A stretch of DNA of 12,854 nt from Chloroflexota bacterium (GTDB lineage: Bacteria > Chloroflexota > Limnocylindria > Limnocylindrales > CSP1-4): positions 1-12,854 of the forward strand of contig VGPE01000062.1 of NCBI GenBank assembly GCA_016875645.1. The letters are read 5' to 3'. The notes below the pieces were generated by a model. That model ran no database searches, was not told the DNA's origin, and was given only the letters and a program-made list of their open reading frames with translations. Both the position numbers and the translations under genes were made by a program. Of the stretch, positions 6,505-11,810 are shown one piece after another; positions within the stretch are counted from its first letter, which is position 1, and every line of letters starts with the position of its first letter.

Positions 6505-7430
6505 CGCGGCAGTCGGGCGAGGGCCGGGGCCGTCCGGTGGCGCTCCAGGAGCCCTTCGGCGGCGAGCACCCCGAGCATCGCCACCACGTCGTCATGCGCA
6601 TGGTCGCCCAACGGGTCCTCGAAGGCCGCCCAGCTTCCATCGGGCGCGTCGCGCAGCCGGTCCAGGATCCGGCCTCGGAGCCAGCGCCTCGTCTGCTCGA
6701 AGGACGGCGGCTGACCCGCAGACGGCGGGCGCGGCCTCGCGCTGGCGCGCCTCCGTGGGGCGCTCAGTGCGCCCGGTTCGCCCGCGCCCGCCTTCGCCGT
6801 TGCGCACCAGGGTGCCAGCGGGCACGCTTCGCAGATCGGACGCCCAGGCCGGCACGCCAGGGCCCCGATGTCCATGAGGGCGTTCGTCCAGGCGGCGGCC
6901 TCGGCCGGCACCATTGCGTCGGCATAGGCCTGCAATGCCCGGCCTTCGAGCGCTCGTCCCGCGAAGCGACCAAGAACGCGACGGACGTTGGTGTCCACCG
7001 GGGCCAGCCGTGCCCTGAAGGCATGGACGGCGACGGCGCGCGCTGTGTATGGCCCCACCCCCGGCAGGCCCGCGAGGGCGAGCGGGTCCCGGGGGAAGAC
7101 CCCCTCGTGACGCTCCACGATGACGCTGGCGGCGCGCCAGAGGTTCAGGGCCCGGCGGTTGTAGCCCAGGCCACGCCAGGCCCGCAGGACGTCCCCCGCC
7201 GAAGCGGCCGCGAGGGCCTCGACGGTCGGGAACGTGGCCAGGAAGGACTCGATCGCGGGCTCGACCCGGCTGACCTGGGTCTGCTGGGCCATGGTCTCGG
7301 CCACCAGCACCCGGTACGGGTCGGTCGTCTCGCGGAATCGGAGGCGGCGGCCGGCGGCGCGACCCCAGCCCAGGACCGCCTCCTGGACCTGGATCTGCCC
7401 GGCATCATCGGATGATGGCTGCTCGATCAC
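6501..7430 (-). CDS. mutY: A/G-specific adenine glycosylase MutY, without NUDIX domain
   Basis: MutY removes adenine mispaired with 8-oxoguanine in base excision repair. The chosen start is GTG 7430 (309 residues), since the open frame upstream looks like non-coding Arg/Ser-rich shadow and no ATG lies near the domain. AETMAQQTQV (44-53) carries the catalytic Glu45. LAGLPGVGPYTA (119-130) is the helix-hairpin-helix. PVDTNVRRVLGR (144-155) holds catalytic Asp146. The [4Fe-4S] loop Cys193-x6-Cys200-x2-Cys203-x5-Cys209 is intact. The C-terminal 95 or so residues are a Pro/Arg linker plus a small helical, winged-helix-like region instead of the MutT/NUDIX-like domain that recognises 8-oxoG in E. 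coli MutY. The gene follows thiX by 34 bases and overlaps ppc by four. Confidence 0.9.
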   Translation of the reverse strand: MIEQPSSDDAGQIQVQEAVLGWGRAAGRRLRFRETTDPYRVLVAETMAQQTQVSRVEPAIESFLATFPTVEALAAASAGDVLRAWRGLGYNRRALNLWRAASVIVERHEGVFPRDPLALAGLPGVGPYTARAVAVHAFRARLAPVDTNVRRVLGRFAGRALEGRALQAYADAMVPAEAAAWTNALMDIGALACRPGRPICEACPLAPWCATAKAGAGEPGALSAPRRRASARPRPPSAGQPPSFEQTRRWLRGRILDRLRDAPDGSWAAFEDPLGDHAHDDVVAMLGVLAAEGLLERHRTAPALARLPR

Positions 7431-7464
7431 GGTCGGAACCCTACACCGGCCGGAGAAGAACCGG

Positions 7465-8226
7465 TCATCGCCGACGGCGCGACTCCGTGTACCAGGGGAT
7501 GGCGAGGCGCTCGAGCGCCCCGACGGCGAGGAACAGCCCGATCGCGAGCGCGGTTGCGATGAGGATCGCCACGAAGACCAGGTCGGCCCGGAACGCGTTG
7601 CGCGCCAGCTGCATCCAGATCCCGAGGCCCTGGAAGGCTCCGACGTACTCCGCGAAGATCGCCCCGACCACGGCATAGGTCGCCGCGATCCGCATGCCCG
7701 TGAAGAACGACGGCAGCGCCGCGGGCCAGCGCAGCTTCGTGAACACCTGCCGGTCTGAGGCGCCCAGCGTGCGCATGAGGTCGGCCGCGTCGCGCGTCGG
7801 CGTCGCGAACCCGTCGAGCAGCGCCACCGTGATCGGGAAGAACGTGACCAGGACGATGACCAGCACCTTGGGCAACAGCCCGAAACCGAACCAGATCACG
7901 ATCAGCGGTGCGATCGCGATGATCGGCACGGTCTGCGAGCCGACCAGGAGCGGGTAGACCGCCCGCCGGACGGCGGGCACCTGGTCCATCGCAACGGCGA
8001 AGCCAACCGCTGCTACGACCGAAACGGTGAACCCGACCGTCGTCTCGACCAGCGTGGGAACGGTGTGGGCCCACGCCAGGTCGCGGAAGTCCACCAGCGC
8101 GCCGACGATGCGCGACGGCGACGGAAGCACCAGCGGGCTGATGCCGGACGCTGCGACGTAGACCTCCCACAGGACGAGCAGCAGCGCGCCCAGCAGGAAT
8201 GGCGGTCCGAGCCCCCGAAGGCTCAT
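7465..8226 (-). CDS. thiX: ABC transporter permease, ThiX-like
   Basis: This is the membrane subunit of an importer for thiamine pyrimidine precursors (HMP or formylaminopyrimidine), partner of the adjacent ThiY-like binding protein. The start is ATG 8226, which overlaps the thiY stop as ATGA and gives 253 residues beginning MSLRGLGPPFLLGALLL. The frame is open further upstream but that part overlaps thiY and is not protein-like. It has about six hydrophobic segments and the conserved EAA coupling loop (AADLMRTLGASDRQVFTKLRW), which contacts the ATPase, typical of the BPD_transp_1 family with nitrate/sulfonate/thiamine precursor permeases. No ATP-binding gene follows: mutY begins 34 bases after its stop. 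The precise substrate is inferred from thiY and the riboswitch. Confidence 0.88.
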   Translation of the reverse strand: MSLRGLGPPFLLGALLLVLWEVYVAASGISPLVLPSPSRIVGALVDFRDLAWAHTVPTLVETTVGFTVSVVAAVGFAVAMDQVPAVRRAVYPLLVGSQTVPIIAIAPLIVIWFGFGLLPKVLVIVLVTFFPITVALLDGFATPTRDAADLMRTLGASDRQVFTKLRWPAALPSFFTGMRIAATYAVVGAIFAEYVGAFQGLGIWMQLARNAFRADLVFVAILIATALAIGLFLAVGALERLAIPWYTESRRRR

Positions 8227-9341
8227 GGCAGGTACGCGTTCGTGTAGAGGGCCGCGTAGTCCGGGGGCGCCGTGAGCGGCCGGCCGTTCCCATCGACCAG
8301 CAGGCCCTTGTCGTAGAGAAACCCCGAATAGCCCGCCCACTGGGCGGTGGTCTGCCGTCCCACGCGGCCCTCGACGTCGACGTAGAGGCCCTGCGCGGCG
8401 AGGAACGCAGCGCTCTCACGCGGGAGATCTGGGTTCGCGTCGAAGACTCCGAGGTTCTCGGCGATGAGCAGTGCGGCCGCCTCGGCGGGCTGTTCGTGCG
8501 CGAACTCGCAGCCACGGACCGTCGCGGCCAGGAACGTGCGCGCGATGTCGACGTGCTCCAGCAGCCAGTCGGTGTTGCAGGCAAGGACGACCTGATAGAA
8601 GTCCGGGAAGCCGTAGTCCGTGAACTTGAAGGTGCGCAGGGCGATGCCCCGCTGCGTCGCTTCGATCCCCTCCCAGGCCGTGAACGTGATGGCGAAGTCG
8701 ACCTGCTTCGAGAAGAGCGCTTCGTAGACGGCCGCGTTGAGCGTCACGACGTTGAACGTGCCCCTGCCGCCGTCGTTCTGGATGACGGCCCGAACGGTGG
8801 GCTCCTCGTTCGGGTAGCCGAATCCGCCGTACGTCTTCCCGTCGAGGTCGCGGGGTCGCTCGATGTCGCCCGCTGCAAGGACCGCGATCTCCTGCGCGGT
8901 GTGCTGCAGGATCGCCATGACCGAGACGATGGGCGCCCCGGCCGCGACGGCAAACGTCAGCGCGTCCTGGAAGGAGATGCCGCAGTCGGCCTGGCCGGCG
9001 GCGAGCAGCGTCTCAGGCGAGGTGCCCGTGTACGGCAGGACCGCCAACTCGATCCCGGCCGTGTCGTACCAGCCGTTGGCCGCCGCGACGAAGAAGCCCG
9101 TGTGGTTGGTATTGGGGGTCCAATCGAGCGCGAGGCGGACAGTCGCGCGCGTCACCGAGGCGACTGGCGTCGAGGTGGCGGCAGCGGTCGGGGGGCTGGT
9201 CGCGGCAGTCGTCGGTGCCGCAGTCGGCGGTGCGGTCAGGCTCGGTGACGCGCCGCCACCCGAGCAGGCCGAAGCGAGGACGGCAACGGCCAACAGGAGC
9301 GCGACGATCGGGGCGACGCGGACATCGGGGCTGGCGGACAC
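8223..9341 (-). CDS. thiY: thiamine-precursor ABC transporter binding lipoprotein, ThiY-like (NMT1/THI5 family)
   Basis: The product is a lipid-anchored binding protein that captures a thiamine pyrimidine precursor for the ThiX permease. The frame is open to 9485, but that part lies inside the riboswitch. GTG 9341, with GGAGG ten bases upstream, gives 372 residues beginning with a lipoprotein signal (VALLLAVAVLASAC, lipid-attached Cys26). An Ala/Thr/Pro linker (about 30-62) leads to the NMT1/THI5 domain, with VRLALDWTPNTNHTGFFVA (68-86), the ligand-binding segment typical of ThiY. QADCGISFQDALTFA, then PIVSVMAILQHT (137-148), and a WEGIE motif follow. The TPP riboswitch upstream strongly supports a thiamine role over the related nitrate or sulfonate binders. 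Its stop overlaps the thiX start. Confidence 0.92.
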   Translation of the reverse strand: MSASPDVRVAPIVALLLAVAVLASACSGGGASPSLTAPPTAAPTTAATSPPTAAATSTPVASVTRATVRLALDWTPNTNHTGFFVAAANGWYDTAGIELAVLPYTGTSPETLLAAGQADCGISFQDALTFAVAAGAPIVSVMAILQHTAQEIAVLAAGDIERPRDLDGKTYGGFGYPNEEPTVRAVIQNDGGRGTFNVVTLNAAVYEALFSKQVDFAITFTAWEGIEATQRGIALRTFKFTDYGFPDFYQVVLACNTDWLLEHVDIARTFLAATVRGCEFAHEQPAEAAALLIAENLGVFDANPDLPRESAAFLAAQGLYVDVEGRVGRQTTAQWAGYSGFLYDKGLLVDGNGRPLTAPPDYAALYTNAYLP

Positions 9342-9367
9342 CTGGCTCGAACCTCCGAACACGGACA

Positions 9368-9398
9368 ACGCCGCACCGGGAAGACAGCCGGGCGGCGT
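9368..9398 (-). promoter_or_regulatory. expression-platform hairpin of the TPP riboswitch
   Basis: Between the aptamer and the thiY start, the minus strand forms ACGCCGC/GCGGCGT (7 bp) continued by CCGG/CCGG (4 bp), with one bulged T and an 8-nt loop. Only a T-poor tail (TTGTCCGTGTTC) follows, so it is an imperfect intrinsic terminator. It ends about 12 nt before the Shine-Dalgarno (9356-9352). It probably relays ligand binding to termination or translation; which one cannot be decided here. Confidence 0.45.
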
Positions 9399-9414
9399 CG
9401 AGTCAGGTCTGCCT

Positions 9415-9500
9415 GCTTCCTTCGCTGGTACGAACCAGATCAGGTTCGGCGGGTCTGTGGCCGTGACCACACTCTCAGCGCGCATGCGCTCCCCGGAGGC
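9415..9500 (-). promoter_or_regulatory. TPP riboswitch (THI box) aptamer
   Basis: The minus strand matches the thiamine pyrophosphate aptamer throughout. P1 is GCCTCC (9500-9495) with GGAAGC (9420-9415), one mismatch. GGGGAGC leads into a P3 hairpin AGCGC/GCGCT. The invariant CTGAGA is at 9478-9473. A TGTGG/CCACA hairpin follows, then GAACCTGATCTGG (9447-9435) and TACCAGCG (9430-9423). These are the two conserved sensor strands that bind the pyrimidine and pyrophosphate ends. TPP normally turns downstream genes off, here thiY, thiX and possibly the genes beyond. Confidence 0.96.
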
Positions 9501-9519
9501 GTTCTTCGATTGTTCACCA

Positions 9520-9525
9520 ATGGTA
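9520..9525 (-). promoter_or_regulatory. candidate -10 box for the thiY transcript
   Basis: TACCAT on the minus strand lies about 20 bases before the riboswitch P1 stem, a suitable distance for a start near 9512. I see no convincing -35 box 17 bases further upstream, so this is tentative. Confidence 0.3.
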
Positions 9526-9617
9526 GCGCGCGCTGTCCCGTGGCACCCGCCGGGCCCAATCGGATTCCGTGCGCCAGGGCCTTGACGAGGGCGGAGCGGA
9601 CGAACGATCGTGAAGGA

Positions 9618-10049
9618 ATGGAGGGGTACGGTCCCAACGACTCCGAGGTACTTCGATTCCTCGAGCGCGTCTCGAACCTGACCCTCGAGGAGGCGCGGCG
9701 TCTGACGGCCCTTCGGGCGGCGTCCGACGATCCGTCCGGCGAGCGAGCGGAGCGGGCCGTCAGGCGAGCGGCGCTGATGGCCGATCGGATCGAGGAACTC
9801 GACTCGGCACAGGCAGCCATCCGAGCGTGGAGTACGTCTTGGGGCGTGCCGTGGTTCGGCCGGTCGCGGCGGGTCTACTGGGACCGGCGCGTTCCCGTAG
9901 GCGACGCGAAGGCGATGGCGGCAGCCATGCCTGCGCTGCTCGACGCCATCGGCACGCTCGTGGTGCGTGACGTCCTCGACCGATCCGACGTTGCTTCATT
10001 CCTCCAGCCATGGCTGGAGGACACGCGCGAACAGGACGCCGCCGGCTGA
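9618..10049 (+). CDS. hypothetical 143-residue helical protein
   Basis: I do not recognise this protein. From ATG 9618 it begins MEGYGPNDSEVLRFLERV and is rich in Glu, Arg, Ala and Leu, suggesting mostly helices (LTLEEARRLTALRAA, then RAVRRAALMADRIEELDSAQ). A central aromatic and basic segment reads WGVPWFGRSRRVYWDRRVP. The C-terminal half is again helical (AMPALLDAIGTLVVRDVL) and ends FLQPWLEDTREQDAAG. There is no signal peptide or membrane segment, so it is probably cytoplasmic. The start is uncertain: GAAGGA lies immediately against this ATG, too close for a good Shine-Dalgarno, while the frame upstream to 9510 looks non-coding. It is divergent from thiY and not obviously linked to the metYX leader. 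Confidence 0.6.
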   Translation: MEGYGPNDSEVLRFLERVSNLTLEEARRLTALRAASDDPSGERAERAVRRAALMADRIEELDSAQAAIRAWSTSWGVPWFGRSRRVYWDRRVPVGDAKAMAAAMPALLDAIGTLVVRDVLDRSDVASFLQPWLEDTREQDAAG

Positions 10050-10117
10050 CCGATCGTCGGACGGCACCTTCGACGAGCAGGCACTGCTGGCGATCACCGG
10101 AGTCGGCGACGCAGTGT

Positions 10118-10139
10118 CGACGACTAAGGTTCGTCGTCG
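10118..10139 (+). terminator. hairpin after the hypothetical gene, possible weak terminator
   Basis: CGACGAC (10118-10124) and GTCGTCG (10133-10139) form a perfect 7-bp stem with an 8-nt loop, about 70 bases after the stop at 10049. No T-run follows on either strand, so it may only mark the transcript's end. Otherwise I see nothing defined between 10050 and the promoter at 10164. Confidence 0.3.
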
Positions 10140-10163
10140 CCGGCGACCCCTCGCACGATGGCC

Positions 10164-10192
10164 TTGCAGGATCGGCCGCCAACCTTTACTAT
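10164..10192 (+). promoter_or_regulatory. candidate promoter of the metYX leader
   Basis: TTGCAG (10164-10169) and TACTAT (10187-10192) are separated by exactly 17 bases. TACTAT fits the TANNNT type of -10 box common in GC-rich bacteria. The predicted start is about 10199-10201, which coincides with an ATGATG, so the transcript would be leaderless or nearly so. Confidence 0.5.
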
Positions 10193-10200
10193 TCCCGGCG

Positions 10201-10272
10201 ATGATGCACAGCAGTGCCTTCTGGGCAATGTGTATGCGCTGGCGGCCCCGCCGCATGGAGGATGGGGTCTGA
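10201..10272 (+). CDS. short Met-rich ORF, possible leader peptide of metYX
   Basis: This 23-codon frame begins ATG ATG exactly where the predicted transcript starts, and ends at TGA 10270-10272. The peptide starts MMHSSAFWAMCMRW and ends RRMEDGV. Five of 23 residues are Met, with a Met-Cys-Met run at codons 10-12 and two Trp. No Shine-Dalgarno is present or needed if translation is leaderless. It lies 51 bases before a strong terminator that precedes methionine genes. This is the layout expected of a ribosome-stalling attenuator that senses charged Met-tRNA, possibly Cys. Leaderless Cys-rich ORFs controlling cysteine genes are known in mycobacteria; a Met version is inference. It could also be a chance ORF. 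Confidence 0.45.
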   Translation: MMHSSAFWAMCMRWRPRRMEDGV

Positions 10273-10323
10273 GGCCCGCGCGCACCGCAGTGAGGTGACC
10301 GGGGCCAAGGACCGGTTCCGGGG

Positions 10324-10359
10324 CCGCAGTTCCAGAAGGGAACTGCGGTCTTTTGTTTT
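10324..10359 (+). terminator. strong intrinsic terminator upstream of metY
   Basis: CCGCAGTTCC (10324-10333) pairs perfectly over 10 bp with GGAACTGCGG (10339-10348) across a 5-nt loop, followed by TCTTTTGTTTT. It lies 114 bases before the metY start on the same strand. It must therefore either end an independent small RNA or act as a conditional attenuator of metYX. Confidence 0.92.
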
Positions 10360-10458
10360 CTCCAGCAGAAGCGACGGGTAGCCGCCGACACCGAACCGGC
10401 AGGGACCCCACGCCACGACCAGCACACCCCGCCACGCCACCACGGCTCAAGAACGATT

Positions 10459-10464
10459 AGGAGG
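10459..10464 (+). promoter_or_regulatory. ribosome binding site fixing the metY GTG start
   Basis: A full AGGAGG lies eight bases before GTG 10473. It is the best Shine-Dalgarno in the window and sets the start at a GTG. The 100 bases between the terminator and this site are C- and A-rich, contain no gene, and show no obvious hairpin. Confidence 0.85.
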
Positions 10465-10472
10465 AACCCTTC

Positions 10473-11810
10473 GTGTCAGACACCAACGGCACTAACGGCA
10501 CCGGGCCCGCAGCGCTCCACGCCGAGACCCTCGCGCTGCATGCCGGCCAGAAGCCGGATCCGGCCACGAACGCGCGCGCGGTGCCGATCTACGCGACCAC
10601 GAGCTACGTCTTCAACGACGCGGCCCACGCCGCGCGGCTCTTCGGGCTCCAGGAGTTCGGGAACATCTACACCCGGATCATGAACCCCACGACGGGCGTG
10701 TTCGAGGAGCGGATCGCCGCGCTCGAAGGCGGCGTCGGTGCGCTCGGCGTCGCGTCGGGCCAGGCCGCCGAGACGCTCTCGATTCTCAACGTGGCGGGCA
10801 CCGGCCACAACATCGTCAGCAGCTCCAGCCTGTACGGCGGCACGTACAACCTCTTTGCCTACACGCTGCCCAAGATCGGCATCACGACGACCTTCGTCGA
10901 CGGGACCGATCCGCAGGCGTTCGCACGGGCGATCGACGAGAACACCCGCCTTGTCTTCCTCGAGACGATCGGCAATCCGCGCCTTGACGTCCACGACATC
11001 CGGGCCATCGCCGACGCCGCGCACGCTGCCGGCGTCCCGCTCTTCGTCGACAACACGTTCGCGCCGCTCCTCACGAAGCCGATCGAGCATGGCGCGGACG
11101 TGGTCATCCATTCGGCGACCAAGTGGATCGGCGGCCACGGCACCGCGATCGGTGGCGTGGTGATTGACAGCGGCAAGTTCGACTGGAGCCAGCCGCGCTT
11201 CCGGAAGGACTTCGTCGACCCGGATCCGTCATACCACGGCGTCAGCTACGTGAACGCCTTCGGGCCGCTTGCGTTCATCCTCAAGCTCCGGGTGCAGGGC
11301 CTGCGCGACATCGGACCGGCGCTCAGCCCGTTCAACGCGTTCCTGTTCCTCCAGGGCCTCGAGACCCTGCCGCTCCGGATCCAGCGCCACAGCGAGAACG
11401 CGCTTCGGGTCGCCCGGTGGCTCGAGGGCCAGCCCGAGGTCACCTGGGTCAGCTACCCGGGCCTGGCGAGCCATCCCAGCCACGGGCTCGCCAAGCGCTA
11501 CCTGTCCGGCGGCTTTGGCGGAATCATCGCCTTCGGGGTGCGAGGCGGCGTGGACGCCGGCCGGCGCCTCATCGACAGCGTGAAGGTCTTCAGCCTGCTC
11601 GCAAACGTCGGCGACGCCAAGTCCCTGATCATCCACCCGGCTTCGACCACCCACTCACAGCTCGAGCCCGCGGAGCAGGAGTCGACCGGAGTCACGCCGG
11701 ACCTCATCCGGCTTTCGATCGGCCTCGAGCACGCCGACGATCTGATCGCGGACCTGGACCAGGCCCTGGCGGCCGCCGTCGGGTCCGACGCCGTCGGAGC
11801 GCGTGGATGA
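10473..11810 (+). CDS. metY: O-acetylhomoserine sulfhydrylase (MetY)
   Basis: MetY condenses O-acetylhomoserine with sulfide to homocysteine, using pyridoxal phosphate; it is the direct-sulfhydrylation route to methionine. The 445-residue protein is the usual MetY length, longer than cystathionine synthases or lyases of the same fold. Features include HAGQKPDPATNARAVPIYAT (23-42) and YTRIMNPTTGVFEERIAALEGG (66-87). SSSLYGGTYNLF (117-128) follows. The cofactor-contacting Asp is in FVDNTFAPLL (Asp193). The Schiff-base Lys is in HSATKWIGGHG (Lys217). The C-terminal SLIIHPASTTH segment is typical. A perfect Shine-Dalgarno precedes GTG 10473. The stop overlaps the metX start (ATGA), so the two are coupled. 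A cystathionine gamma-synthase role is less likely given the length and the metX partner. Confidence 0.95.
   Translation: MSDTNGTNGTGPAALHAETLALHAGQKPDPATNARAVPIYATTSYVFNDAAHAARLFGLQEFGNIYTRIMNPTTGVFEERIAALEGGVGALGVASGQAAETLSILNVAGTGHNIVSSSSLYGGTYNLFAYTLPKIGITTTFVDGTDPQAFARAIDENTRLVFLETIGNPRLDVHDIRAIADAAHAAGVPLFVDNTFAPLLTKPIEHGADVVIHSATKWIGGHGTAIGGVVIDSGKFDWSQPRFRKDFVDPDPSYHGVSYVNAFGPLAFILKLRVQGLRDIGPALSPFNAFLFLQGLETLPLRIQRHSENALRVARWLEGQPEVTWVSYPGLASHPSHGLAKRYLSGGFGGIIAFGVRGGVDAGRRLIDSVKVFSLLANVGDAKSLIIHPASTTHSQLEPAEQESTGVTPDLIRLSIGLEHADDLIADLDQALAAAVGSDAVGARG

Larger units (their letters stand above)
10201..10359 (+). promoter_or_regulatory. metYX leader RNA with competing pairings
   Basis: This segment runs from the predicted start to the terminator. 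Segment A, GCGGCCCCG (10242-10250), is perfectly complementary over 9 bp to CGGGGCCGC (10319-10327), which overlaps the terminator's 5' arm. It is also complementary over 7 bp to CGGGGCC at 10300-10306. CCGCAGT occurs twice (10285-10291 and 10324-10330), so the upstream copy could capture the terminator's 3' arm. Such mutually exclusive pairings are typical of attenuators. I see no SAM-I, SAM-II, SAM-IV, SAH or T-box consensus. Confidence 0.5.

Noticed and set aside
7677..8584. Upstream frames overlapping the thiX/thiY junction, including the thiX extension to 8340
   Set aside because: They are low-complexity shadows of thiY. The ATGA overlap at 8223-8226 is a standard coupled start for thiX.
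9342..9485. Upstream ATG extension of thiY (start at 9485)
   Set aside because: This start lies inside the TPP aptamer, and the added residues translate its conserved strands. The GTG at 9341 has GGAGG upstream and gives a normal lipoprotein signal.
10050..10160. Frameshifted continuation of the hypothetical protein past its stop
   Set aside because: The next frame reads DGTFDEQALLAITGVGDAV, which looks mildly protein-like, but it decays quickly into Arg-rich sequence and has no known family to support a frameshift.
10201..10360. SAM riboswitch, SAH riboswitch or T-box upstream of metY
   Set aside because: I looked for SAM-I, SAM-II and SAM-IV core strands, the SAH consensus and a T-box core such as GGGTGGNACCGCG, and found none. 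A covariance scan would be decisive.
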